Positions 34,120-42,631 of a stretch of 64,000 bases of DNA are shown here, piece by piece. Made by a program: the position numbers and the translations under genes. Positions within the stretch are counted from its first letter, which is position 1. Each line of letters begins with the position of its first letter. Origin of the DNA: Sphingobium scionense (lineage in GTDB: Bacteria; Pseudomonadota; Alphaproteobacteria; Sphingomonadales; Sphingomonadaceae). Location of the stretch: positions 186,001-250,000 of the forward strand of contig NZ_JACIEU010000007.1 in assembly GCF_014197035.1 (NCBI RefSeq), read 5' to 3'. The notes under the pieces were generated by a model. It was not told the origin of the DNA. It saw only the letters and a list, made by a program, of their open reading frames with translations, and did no database searches.

Positions 34120-35271
34120 GTGAAATTTACAAATCACCCCACCGTTGCAATTTACAGACGAGGATTTTTACCTCTGTCAGAAACCTTCATTTCTGATCAT
34201 ATTCATCATCTCAACAGATACAAACCGGTTATCATTACCGAACGACTGCTGAATGACATGATGGTCGATGGCCATGTGCCGCATCTGATGCATCGTTCCC
34301 AAGCCGGGCGGTATGAGAAATTATACAGCCGCGTCACCGGTAATTATCGCCATATCGGCGACCTTCTCTCCGAACCCCGGACCAGGCTGATCCATGCGCA
34401 TTTCCTGCAGGACGGTGCGTCCATCCTGCCTCTGGCTGCGCGGCGCGGCATCCCGCTGGTCGTGACGGCCCATGGTTATGACGCCACGGTCACGGCGCGC
34501 GAACATGCACGCCGGACCGAGGGCCTGTGGTATCTGGCGCTCAAACCCTTTTTGCGGCGCTATGTGCATGGTGTCATCTGCGTGTCGCAATGGATCAAGC
34601 AGTGCCTGCTGGAAGCGGGATATCCCGAGGAAAAGCTGCGCGTCATTCCACTGGGCATCGACACAGCGAGCCTCCCCCATCCGCCATCGACCGAGCAACG
34701 GCGCGGAACGTTGTTCGTTGGCCGGTTGGTGGAGAAGAAGGGCGTCAACTATCTGCTCGATGCCTGGGCACAATTGCCCGCCCGCGCCAGAAGCGAGCCG
34801 CTGACCATCATCGGGGACGGTCCGCTGATGCCGACACTGGTCGAACGGGCGCGGCAGTTGGACATCAAGCCGACCTTCCTGGGGGCGCGATCACGCGCCG
34901 AGGTGTTCGCCGCCATGGCAAGCCATCGGATATTCGCCATGCCAAGCATCCGCGCCGCGAACGGCGATTCCGAAGGTCTGCCGATCGTGCTGATGGAGGC
35001 GCAGGGCATGGGCATGGCGATCGTCGCCTTCGACGACGGACCGATGCGCGAGGCGATCAAGCCCGGCCTGAGTGGCCTGCTGGCCCGATCGCGCAGCGTC
35101 GAGGATTTCGCGGACCATCTGCGCACCCTGCTGCTGGCGCCAGACCTGTGCGAGGATTTCGGCAAGGCCGGCCGCAACCATGTCGCGACGCAGTTCGACC
35201 TGCGGCATCGGGTCGCCGCACTGGAAGATTATTATGACGAGATTCTCGCCACGACGGGGGCACGGTCATGA
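34120..35271 (+). CDS. Glycosyltransferase family 4
   Basis: A 383-residue GT-B enzyme. The N-terminal domain has AIYRRGFLPLSETFISDHI and RLIHAHFLQDGA, with TAHGYDAT in the acceptor region. The donor domain has GTLFVGRLVEKKGVNYLLDAW, IIGDGPLMPTL and PSIRAANGDSEGLPIVLMEAQ, the intact E-x7-E signature. GTG 34120 is chosen because GAGGAA stands 9 bases upstream; ATG 34087 in frame has no site. The next gene starts inside its stop codon region (ATGA). Confidence 0.9.
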   Translation: MKFTNHPTVAIYRRGFLPLSETFISDHIHHLNRYKPVIITERLLNDMMVDGHVPHLMHRSQAGRYEKLYSRVTGNYRHIGDLLSEPRTRLIHAHFLQDGASILPLAARRGIPLVVTAHGYDATVTAREHARRTEGLWYLALKPFLRRYVHGVICVSQWIKQCLLEAGYPEEKLRVIPLGIDTASLPHPPSTEQRRGTLFVGRLVEKKGVNYLLDAWAQLPARARSEPLTIIGDGPLMPTLVERARQLDIKPTFLGARSRAEVFAAMASHRIFAMPSIRAANGDSEGLPIVLMEAQGMGMAIVAFDDGPMREAIKPGLSGLLARSRSVEDFADHLRTLLLAPDLCEDFGKAGRNHVATQFDLRHRVAALEDYYDEILATTGARS

Positions 35272-36395
35272 AGGGGGCGGCATCGAACGTGGCGCCCGCG
35301 CCCCACACCACCGAAAATACACGCATCCTGATCGTGTCGCGCCATGACTATCGCACCGCGCGGCGCGCCAGCGTGCATTTTGTCGCCAGGCAGATGGCGC
35401 AGCAAGGTCATGACGTGGCCTTTCTGTCGATCGGCTATAGCTGGCTTTCGCGGCTGCGCGGCGACAGCCGGTCCGCCCTGTTCCACCGCGCCAACAATTG
35501 GGAAGTGATCGATGGCCTGCGCGCCTATCTGTGGCGCAGCGCCTGGCACCCGGTGAAGCTGCCGGTTCCGACCGGGGTCGAATCCTGGCTCTACAGCCGC
35601 TGGGCGAACAATGCCTGCGCCGCGCTGGACGATGCCGCCCGCGATGCAGAGATCATCATCATCGAATCCGGCATTGCGCCAGCGCTGATCAAGCGCATCC
35701 GTGCCGTCGCCCCGTCGGCCCGGCTGGTCTATCGCGCCACCGACCTGCTGGCGACCGCCGGCGTTCCCGATTGCATCGAGGACATGCTTTGGCAGTCGGA
35801 GCAGGACATCGACCTGATCGTCGTCGTCGCCCGCTCCATGCTGCCGCATTTCGACGCCTATCGCTGCCCGAAGATGTTCATTCCGCACGGCGTCGACAAG
35901 GCGATCCTGCATGGCGCGACCGACAATCCCTATACAGCGGCCCGCAATGCGGTGACGGTGGGATCAATGCTGTTCGACGCCGCCGCGCTCCGTGCGCTGG
36001 CGCTGGCGCGTCCCGATTTCACCTTCCATACCATCGGATCCCCCAAGAGCATCTTTCCGGCCAATGTCGTCCAGCATGACGAAATGCCCTTTGCGCAGAC
36101 CCTGCCCTATCTGCAGCATGCCGATGTCGGCATTGCCGCCTATCAGCGCGCCGCCGCCGCCGCCTATCTCGCCGATTCCAGCCTGAAGCTGTTGCAATAT
36201 CAGGCTATCGGCCTGCCTTCGGTGTGCCCCGACTTTGCCGTCGGCGACCATCCGCTACGCTTCGGCTATCGGCCCGGTCATGTCGAGGATCTGGCGCCCG
36301 CGTTCGAGCGCGCCTTGAATGCCGGGCGCCATCCGATGCCGGCCAAGGACTGGAGCGATATCGCCGAGCAGCTGATCGATGCGGCCCGTGGCTGA
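35268..36395 (+). CDS. gumK-like: GumK-like glucuronosyltransferase (GT70)
   Basis: A 375-residue GT-B enzyme that matches Xanthomonas GumK, the xanthan UDP-GlcA:mannosyl transferase, along most of its length. Shared stretches are ILIVSRHDYRTARRASVHF (GumK: SAHDFRTPRRANIHF), SRLRGDSR, IIESGIAPALI, LVYRATD, VGSMLFD, FHTIGS and LADSSLKLLQY. The catalytic Asp of GumK (D157) corresponds to D159 in YRATD. The acceptor in GumK is an alpha-mannosyl lipid intermediate, so a mannose is expected before this step; ManA and ManC in this locus supply GDP-mannose. Start overlaps the GT4 stop. Confidence 0.92.
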   Translation: MKGAASNVAPAPHTTENTRILIVSRHDYRTARRASVHFVARQMAQQGHDVAFLSIGYSWLSRLRGDSRSALFHRANNWEVIDGLRAYLWRSAWHPVKLPVPTGVESWLYSRWANNACAALDDAARDAEIIIIESGIAPALIKRIRAVAPSARLVYRATDLLATAGVPDCIEDMLWQSEQDIDLIVVVARSMLPHFDAYRCPKMFIPHGVDKAILHGATDNPYTAARNAVTVGSMLFDAAALRALALARPDFTFHTIGSPKSIFPANVVQHDEMPFAQTLPYLQHADVGIAAYQRAAAAAYLADSSLKLLQYQAIGLPSVCPDFAVGDHPLRFGYRPGHVEDLAPAFERALNAGRHPMPAKDWSDIAEQLIDAARG

Positions 36396-37659
36396 TCTCG
36401 CGCTTTCGCCGCCGGCCCTGGCACGGATCGCTGCCGCCGAGCGCCAGGCCCTATCCTATCAGCAACTGCTGAACATTGCCGCCGCAGTCCTGCTGATCGC
36501 GACGATCCTGTTCAACCCTGCCCTGGCCTGGGTCAACGCCCATGTCGCACCGCTCAGCCCCGGCGCCGTCTCCGGCGTGCAGGGCCTCATCGTGCTGGGC
36601 GCGCTGTTTATCGGCGCGCTGCAACCGTTACCGCTGACATTCCGCTGGCTGGCAATGACCTGGACATTGGTGCTGACGGTGTTCCTGACGAGCGCGGTGC
36701 GCGCCTATATGGAGCCCAAGATATTGGGCGATATATTGCTGATCCCGGCCTTCATACTGTTGGGCAGCCGCATGGACAGCCTGTTGCTGCGCCGCTGTTT
36801 CCTGGCCATGCAGGGGCTCATCCTGCTGGTCGGCCTGTGGGAACTGGCCAGTCCGACCGGTTTCGGCGCGACCTTCCGCGTGCTCGATTATTATGTGAAG
36901 ACCCGCGGCTATCAGGCCGATGCCTTCTGGGCGGGCGGCGACCTGTTCCTCAGTTCCGCACGACCGGGCGGCCGCATGCTGCTCGACGGGCTTGGCCTGC
37001 ATCGCGGCTCCTCGCTGTTTCTGGAGCCGGTATCGCTTGGCAACTGGGCGATCGTCGGCGTGATTTTCACCGCCGCCCTGTGGCGCGACCTGTCACAGCG
37101 CGCGCGCCTGTTCATGATCCTGTCGACCGGCCTGCTGCTGGTCATCTGCGATGGACGGTTGGCGATGAGCGTCATCCTGCTCTTCGGCCTCTATCTGCCG
37201 ATCTGCGCCTTTATCCCCGACCGCTGGAGCGTCTTCTATCTGCCGCTGCTGCTGCTTGCGCTGGTGGTCGGCGAGGCATTGGGCGTCCTCGACGGGCCGG
37301 GCGACAATTTCACCGGCCGCCTCAGCGTGGGCCTGGATGCGTTGCGATCGATGGACATCGTCCAGTTGCTGGGCGTCCGGGTCGAGCGCATCCGCTTCGA
37401 CGACGCAGGGTGGGCCGATTTCGTCCAGGCGCAATCCTTGTTGATCGCGCTCGGTCTCTGGCTGACTTTGGCGCTCAGCAATTTCGGCCGCGATCCAGGG
37501 AACCGCATGGCCAAACATGGCATCATGCTGTTCCTGACGCTGTGCCTGCCGATCAGCAACTCGCTGCTGTCGATCAAGACGGCGGCGGCAATGTGGGCGC
37601 TCTACGGCTTCTGCCATGCCCGAGGCCGACAAGCAGAGAAGGCGGCGGCCCGGCCATGA
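36379..37659 (+). CDS. EPS polymerase (GumE/Wzy-like)
   Basis: A 426-residue integral membrane protein with about 10-12 hydrophobic segments. The recognisable patch is LHRGSSLFLEPVSLGNWAIV, which resembles the conserved periplasmic loop of GumE-type polymerases (HR-x-SSxFLEPVSLGN). FTGRLSVGLDAL follows in the second large loop. It should join lipid-linked repeat units on the periplasmic face. It overlaps gumK-like by 17 bases and the following acyltransferase by ATGA, so it belongs to the same transcript. Confidence 0.85.
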   Translation: MRPVADLALSPPALARIAAAERQALSYQQLLNIAAAVLLIATILFNPALAWVNAHVAPLSPGAVSGVQGLIVLGALFIGALQPLPLTFRWLAMTWTLVLTVFLTSAVRAYMEPKILGDILLIPAFILLGSRMDSLLLRRCFLAMQGLILLVGLWELASPTGFGATFRVLDYYVKTRGYQADAFWAGGDLFLSSARPGGRMLLDGLGLHRGSSLFLEPVSLGNWAIVGVIFTAALWRDLSQRARLFMILSTGLLLVICDGRLAMSVILLFGLYLPICAFIPDRWSVFYLPLLLLALVVGEALGVLDGPGDNFTGRLSVGLDALRSMDIVQLLGVRVERIRFDDAGWADFVQAQSLLIALGLWLTLALSNFGRDPGNRMAKHGIMLFLTLCLPISNSLLSIKTAAAMWALYGFCHARGRQAEKAAARP

Positions 37660-38741
37660 CAGCCGGCCGGCACATTCCTGCCCTGGATGGCATACGCGGC
37701 CTGGCCGCCATGTTGGTCGTGCTGTCACATTTCCCGACCTTCGCCCTGCCGGTCATCGTCAACCATCATGTCGGCGACTATGGGGTCTTGCTCTTCTTCA
37801 CGCTCAGCGGCTTCCTGATGGGCCATCTCTATTTGCCCCGCTCCCCCGACCGTGCGGCGCTGGCATCCTATGCCGCCGCCCGGATCGCGCGGATCGTACC
37901 GCTTTATGCCTGCATCTCGCTGCTTTCCTTCGCCATCTACCGCTTCTATCCCGATTTCATCTATCCCATCGGCCTGGTCGAACTGGTGCGGCAGGCCAGT
38001 TTCACCAGTTCCGTTTCGGTCTTCTGGTCGATCGGTCCGGAATTCCAGTTCTACTTCCTGTTCCCTCTCATCTGGGGCGCGACCTATGCGCGCAAGGCGA
38101 TCAGGGGCTGGCTCTATCTGGCGATCGGCGGCGCCATCGCCCTTTGTTATGCGGCAAGCCCCTGGCTGCCGGGCTTTTCCGCCTTCGCCAAGATGCACAT
38201 CTTCATGGCCGGCATATTGTGCGCCGTGCTGGTGCGCAGGCTGACGCCGGCACAGCTGGAGCGGCTGTTCATCCCGCTCGCGCTGTTCAGCCTGCTGTTC
38301 CTGGCGCTGCTGGCCTATCCGCCCGCGTCCATGATGGACTGGATATTCCCGTCCACCCGGCACGATCCCAAGCATCTGGTCTATTATGGCGATCCACTGA
38401 AACTGGCGGCCAGCCTCCTGATCATCCTGGGCGCGACGATCCCGCACCCGATCAACGATCGGGTCTGGGGCAATGGCGTGATGCGCCGGCTGGGCGCCTA
38501 CAGCTTCTCGCTCTATCTGCTGCACATGCCGCTCTTCCAGTTCGCGAGGCTGGCAGGAATGGCATTCGGGCTGCCCGTGCCGGTGCAGATCGCCCTGGCG
38601 CTGACGCTGTCGATCCTGGCTGCCGCCCTGTCCCATGAACTGTTCGAGCGGCCGGTCGGCAACTGGGTTCGCCGCAAGCTGACAACGATATGGGGCCGCC
38701 GCCAGCCCGTATCCCCCCAGCCCGTGACAGTCGAGACCTGA
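37656..38741 (+). CDS. Membrane O-acyltransferase (OafA/GumF/GumG-like acyltransferase 3)
   Basis: A 361-residue inner-membrane acyltransferase with about ten hydrophobic helices. The N-terminus HIPALDGIRGLAAMLVVLSHF contains the catalytic His of the family, followed by LLFFTLSGFLMGHLY, the R/K-rich RIARIVPLYA and WSIGPEFQFY. The C-terminal SFSLYLLHMPLFQ is standard. It would acetylate a sugar of the lipid-linked unit, as GumF and GumG do in xanthan. The ATG overlaps the polymerase stop (ATGA), which argues against the much longer in-frame extension upstream. Confidence 0.92.
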   Translation: MTAGRHIPALDGIRGLAAMLVVLSHFPTFALPVIVNHHVGDYGVLLFFTLSGFLMGHLYLPRSPDRAALASYAAARIARIVPLYACISLLSFAIYRFYPDFIYPIGLVELVRQASFTSSVSVFWSIGPEFQFYFLFPLIWGATYARKAIRGWLYLAIGGAIALCYAASPWLPGFSAFAKMHIFMAGILCAVLVRRLTPAQLERLFIPLALFSLLFLALLAYPPASMMDWIFPSTRHDPKHLVYYGDPLKLAASLLIILGATIPHPINDRVWGNGVMRRLGAYSFSLYLLHMPLFQFARLAGMAFGLPVPVQIALALTLSILAAALSHELFERPVGNWVRRKLTTIWGRRQPVSPQPVTVET

Positions 38742-38746
38742 TCGCC

Positions 38747-40018
38747 ATGCTCCGCGCCCTTCGGAAAGTCCTGCTCAGCCCCAGTCTCCAAGGGGCGATG
38801 ATCTTCGCCATGAGTGGCGGGGCGTTCGCGCTCGGCAATCTGCTGCTCGCGCACGCTCTGACCGTCAGCGCCTATGGCCATTTCGCCCTGATGGTGGCGA
38901 TATTGATCATCACATCGAACATGGGGCCGCTGGGGCTCGACCAGTTGCTGCTGCGCAGCCAGAGGCGACTGGGCGGACGCTATCTTGCCCCCATCATCCT
39001 GTCCTCGGCGCTGATCGCTTTGGCGGGCGCCTGGATTGCGAGCCGCCTCTATGGCGTCATTCCCGCCGCCGCCATCGCGATCGCCTGTGCATCGCTGATG
39101 TTCGCGCTGCTGCGCACGGCGGCCTGCGCGCTCCGACGCCATGGCGTCGCGATCATCGCCATATTCTGCGACACGGCAGCGGACTGGGGCCTTTTGTGCG
39201 TCGGCATCGCGGCGCTGGGGGGATGGATCATCGACGAGGAGCAAGCTGCCCTGGCGCTGGCGGGATTTGGCAGCATCGCCGTGATCGCCGCCTATATCGT
39301 GACACTGGGTCACGAGCGGACGATGGCCAGCGAAGCCGCGCCCATCCATCTCGCCGAAGCCTTTCCGCTGCTGGGCATCATCGCGGCAGGTGCCGTGCTG
39401 GTGCAGGCCGAACGCCTGCTCATCCCACCATTGCTGTCGCTGGAGGATCTGGCCACCTTCGCGGTGCTGACATCGGTCGCGATCGCGCCCTTCCGCGTCC
39501 TGAGCGCGGGCATCGTCGCGTCCCTGACACCGCAGCTCCGCAAGATTCACGACATTGACGGACAGCGAAAGCTGCTGGTGCACGAAATCCGTATGTTCGC
39601 CGCGCTCGCCGCCATTTCGACCATCATCGTCTGCCTCATCGCGCCGCCCTTTGCCGACATCTTCACCCAGGGGCGCTATGTCGTCGGCATCGGCCTGTGC
39701 CTGGCCGCCTGCGTCAACGGCACGGTAAAGATATTGCAAGCGGTGCCTCGCGCCGTCGCCACGGGGATCGGAACAGCCGCCGACCTGCACCGCGTCAACC
39801 TGTCGATGTGGCTCTGCGTTCTTGGCACCGTCACCGGCGCACTGGCCTGCGCGCACTGGGGCCTGACCGCCCTGATCCTGGGCGCTGCCATCGGCAGCGG
39901 GATTGCGACCCTGCCGTCGATCATGATGGTCAGAAAGAAGCTGGCAAGGCCAGGCACGCCGGTTGCGGGAGGAGATGTCGGCGCATCAACAGGTCTGCCC
40001 TCGTCCGCCGCACCGTAG
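38747..40018 (+). CDS. Second polysaccharide flippase-like protein (MOP superfamily)
   Basis: A 423-residue membrane protein with about 12 helices. The N-terminal half reads SLQGAMIFAMSGGAFALGNLLLAHALTVSAYG (split here by the fold as helix 1 and a loop), then GPLGLDQLLLRSQRR and LVQAERLLIPPLLSLEDLATFAV, a pattern shared with RfbX/Wzx proteins. It lies directly after the acyltransferase (5 bases), in the place occupied by gumJ relatives. It is more divergent from WzxC than the flippase at 11.8 kb, so assignment to a particular substrate is open. Confidence 0.78.
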   Translation: MLRALRKVLLSPSLQGAMIFAMSGGAFALGNLLLAHALTVSAYGHFALMVAILIITSNMGPLGLDQLLLRSQRRLGGRYLAPIILSSALIALAGAWIASRLYGVIPAAAIAIACASLMFALLRTAACALRRHGVAIIAIFCDTAADWGLLCVGIAALGGWIIDEEQAALALAGFGSIAVIAAYIVTLGHERTMASEAAPIHLAEAFPLLGIIAAGAVLVQAERLLIPPLLSLEDLATFAVLTSVAIAPFRVLSAGIVASLTPQLRKIHDIDGQRKLLVHEIRMFAALAAISTIIVCLIAPPFADIFTQGRYVVGIGLCLAACVNGTVKILQAVPRAVATGIGTAADLHRVNLSMWLCVLGTVTGALACAHWGLTALILGAAIGSGIATLPSIMMVRKKLARPGTPVAGGDVGASTGLPSSAAP

Positions 40019-40099
40019 GTAGTCGCCCGCAATGTCGCCGCATGGGACAAGATGCTAACCGGCGCGCATTGACGTCCCCCCGCCGCGAAAAGAGCATGG

Positions 40100-40528
40100 A
40101 TGATCCTTTTCCTGACCGCCATCGCCTTCATGATGACGGTGCAAATCTCGCATGACATCGGCCAGATTTACCGCCATGGCGGCATCTTGCGTCATGTCCG
40201 GATGATGGGGGCGCGTCCGGCGCTGGATCGACTGGTGATGAACCATCGCATGTTTGCGGTGATGCCTGACGGAACGCGCCATCGCGTGACCGCCAGACAG
40301 CTCGCAACCGACTATTGGCGTTTCGAGCGCCTGATCGTGCCTGCCGTGGTGAGGGGCGACAGGGACAGGCTGGCGACGCCCCTACACCAGATCCGCACCC
40401 TCTACCCCGCCGCGCATCGCATCGAGTTGATCGACGATCCGATCCTGATCCTCATATTCAGGGGGTCTAAAGCCGCGCAACGACGCATTGTTGCGTCGCT
40501 CGACATCAGCCAGGGGCTTGGCCGGTAA
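40100..40528 (+). CDS. Hypothetical basic protein with an N-terminal hydrophobic segment
   Basis: A 142-residue protein I do not recognise. Start at ATG 40100 with AAAAGAG upstream. The N-terminus MILFLTAIAFMMTVQIS is hydrophobic, and the rest is basic (RMMGARPALDRLVMNHRMF, then APLH-like and IELIDDPILILIFRGS). Strong third-position GC supports coding. It lies between the flippase and manA genes, all on the plus strand, and so is likely part of the EPS transcript. Membrane attachment is inferred. Confidence 0.6.
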   Translation: MILFLTAIAFMMTVQISHDIGQIYRHGGILRHVRMMGARPALDRLVMNHRMFAVMPDGTRHRVTARQLATDYWRFERLIVPAVVRGDRDRLATPLHQIRTLYPAAHRIELIDDPILILIFRGSKAAQRRIVASLDISQGLGR

Positions 40529-40666
40529 CGGGGACGCCACGCGGATCAACCATCTGCCCGATGCCATGCCCGTGTCATCCTTCACCTCCATCTAGGTGTT
40601 CGACCGGATTTCTTTTTGACGGCAAAGCCTCAACCTATCTGCTGCCATCCAACCGACGAGGCAGCC

Positions 40667-41521
40667 ATGGAAGGTCGACCATTCCACGCATGTACGGCGC
40701 CCCATCAGGGACGGCATGTCGAACGCAACATGATGCCAGGCATCAAGTTGCAGCCGACTTTCGTTGAGAAAATATGGGGCAAGGATACCGTACCCAATCA
40801 TCCAATCGACAAATTGGGCAAGCGCATCGGTGAGTTGCGGTTCGGTCGTCCGGAACGCATCAATGACCCGTTGCTCGTCAAATATGTCTATACCAATCCG
40901 CGCTTCGCCTTTCAGACGCATCCCTGGGACTTGATCGTCCAGCCCCATGGCCTCGCCGGCGGCCGGACGCAGAGCTGGTATATTCTGGATGCGGAGCCCG
41001 GCGCGCGTGTCGGCATCGGCACGACCCGCCCGCAAGACCAGCAGTCATTGCGAAGCGCAGCCCAGAACGGCGTTCTGGAGCACGCCATGGATTGGTGCGC
41101 GGTTCAAGCCGGCGACTTCTTCTTCATTCCACCGGGCACGCCCCATGTCATCGGATCCGGCATTTCCCTGGTCGGGATACAGCATGATGCCGGCCTGCCC
41201 GACGAGCTTCACGTCGTGCCTTGTCCTCCGCCCATCGGGAGCCCAACCGTCACCACCTCGTCAATGCCCAGCATGCACCGCCCGCTGGGCTGTACCGGTG
41301 TGTTGCTGTCCGACGGCGGCTTCGGCCTACGACTGATGCACATGCACAGCGGCGATCTGATCCAGATCACCAATGCCGGGCTGGCCTGGTTCATTCCTCT
41401 GCGCGGCCGGGGTGACATAGACGGCCAGACCTGGCGTGCCGGGGAATGCTGGCTGCTGACGCAGGCCAGGCCGGCGATCCATGCGGCAAGCGATGCCGAC
41501 TATCTGTTCGCAACCATCTAG
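40667..41521 (+). CDS. manA: Class I mannose-6-phosphate isomerase
   Basis: A 284-residue zinc enzyme that interconverts fructose-6-phosphate and mannose-6-phosphate for GDP-mannose synthesis. Family landmarks are KLQPTFVEKIWGKD, LLVKYVYTN, the zinc-binding region FAFQTHPWD and AGDFFFIPPGTPHVIGSG. The C-terminal part is a second cupin. The ATG at 40667 follows GACGAGG; the family core begins at MMPGIKL (40730), so a shorter product is possible. It acts just ahead of ManC, which is encoded 24 bases downstream. Confidence 0.87.
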   Translation: MEGRPFHACTAPHQGRHVERNMMPGIKLQPTFVEKIWGKDTVPNHPIDKLGKRIGELRFGRPERINDPLLVKYVYTNPRFAFQTHPWDLIVQPHGLAGGRTQSWYILDAEPGARVGIGTTRPQDQQSLRSAAQNGVLEHAMDWCAVQAGDFFFIPPGTPHVIGSGISLVGIQHDAGLPDELHVVPCPPPIGSPTVTTSSMPSMHRPLGCTGVLLSDGGFGLRLMHMHSGDLIQITNAGLAWFIPLRGRGDIDGQTWRAGECWLLTQARPAIHAASDADYLFATI

Positions 41522-41545
41522 CGCCAGCCCAGGAGTATGTAGCAA

Positions 41546-42616
41546 ATGACCAACGGAGGGCCGATGATCCAGCCGCTGATCCTGTCCGGCGGATCGGGCA
41601 CGCGACTATGGCCGATGTCCCGGCCGGAAAAACCCAAGCAACTGCTGTCGCTGACCCAGGCAGAGACCATGCTGCAACTGACGGTGCGGCGCGTCGATCC
41701 GCAAATGGGCTTCGCGCCGCCGATCCTGGTCGCCAATGCGCAGCATGCCGACATGATCACGGCGCAGCTGGCACATGTAGGCGTCGATGATGCCACCCTG
41801 ATCCTGGAACCGGTTGCACGCAACACGGCGGCGGCGATCGCGCTGGGCGCGCTGGCGGCGCCGAGCAAGGACAGCCTGTTGCTGGTGATGCCGAGCGACC
41901 ATGTGATCGCGGACCTGCCGGCGTTTCACCAGGCGGTCGAACGCGCCCGCGCGCTGGCGATCGCCGGGTGGCTGGTGACCTTCGGCATCGAGGCGGAAAC
42001 GGCCGAAACGGGTTATGGCTATATCCGCATGGCTCATGTGCTGAGCCCCGGGGTGCGCGCCGTCGAGCATTTCGTGGAGAAGCCCGACCTGGCGAGAGCG
42101 ACGGCAATGCTGGCCGAGGGTGGCTATTGCTGGAACGCGGGCATCTTTCTGTTCCGCGCGGATATGTATCTGGACCAGTTGCGGGAGCATGCACCAGCGA
42201 TCCTGGCGGCAGCCGGGGAAGCCATGCGCCAGGCGCAACGACAGGCGGGCCGTATCCTGCCCGATTCCGCCGCCTTCGCGCATGCACCGTCGCAATCGGT
42301 CGACTATGCCATCATGGAGCAAGCCAAAGCGGTCGCCTGCGCGCCGGTGCGGTGCGGCTGGTCCGACGTCGGCAGTTGGGACATGCTGCACCAGATCAGC
42401 GCCAGCGACACGGCCGGCAACAGCATCCAGGGCAATGTGCTGGCCATCGACACCCAGAATTGCCTGATACGTGGGGGCGAGATCAACGTCGCCTTGCTGG
42501 GAATCAGCGACCTGATCGTCGTCGTCCATGCCAATGACCTGCTGATCATGCCGCGCGGCCAGTCTCAGAATGTGCGACAGATTATCGATCGGCTGGCGGG
42601 GAATGGCACGCCCTGA
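41546..42616 (+). CDS. manC: Mannose-1-phosphate guanylyltransferase (GDP-mannose pyrophosphorylase)
   Basis: A 356-residue nucleotidyltransferase that makes GDP-mannose. The signature LILSGGSGTRLWPMSRPEKPKQLL is the pyrophosphorylase loop, here given in two parts: LILSGGSGTRLWPMSR and PEKPKQLL. LEPVARNTAAAIAL, MPSDHVIADLPAF, ETGYGYIR, FVEKPD and CGWSDVGSWDML complete the match. It lacks the isomerase domain of bifunctional ManC proteins, and ManA is supplied separately just upstream. AGGAG precedes the ATG. Last gene of the EPS run; convergent with the lasso nucleotidyltransferase. Confidence 0.94.
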   Translation: MTNGGPMIQPLILSGGSGTRLWPMSRPEKPKQLLSLTQAETMLQLTVRRVDPQMGFAPPILVANAQHADMITAQLAHVGVDDATLILEPVARNTAAAIALGALAAPSKDSLLLVMPSDHVIADLPAFHQAVERARALAIAGWLVTFGIEAETAETGYGYIRMAHVLSPGVRAVEHFVEKPDLARATAMLAEGGYCWNAGIFLFRADMYLDQLREHAPAILAAAGEAMRQAQRQAGRILPDSAAFAHAPSQSVDYAIMEQAKAVACAPVRCGWSDVGSWDMLHQISASDTAGNSIQGNVLAIDTQNCLIRGGEINVALLGISDLIVVVHANDLLIMPRGQSQNVRQIIDRLAGNGTP

Positions 42617-42631
42617 GCCGTTCCATTGCGT

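Noticed and set aside
36837..38741. Extension of the acyltransferase into the polymerase gene (634 residues)
   Set aside because: The upstream part is an antigenic out-of-frame reading of the polymerase gene. The protein begins normally at HIPALDGIRG with the ATGA overlap.
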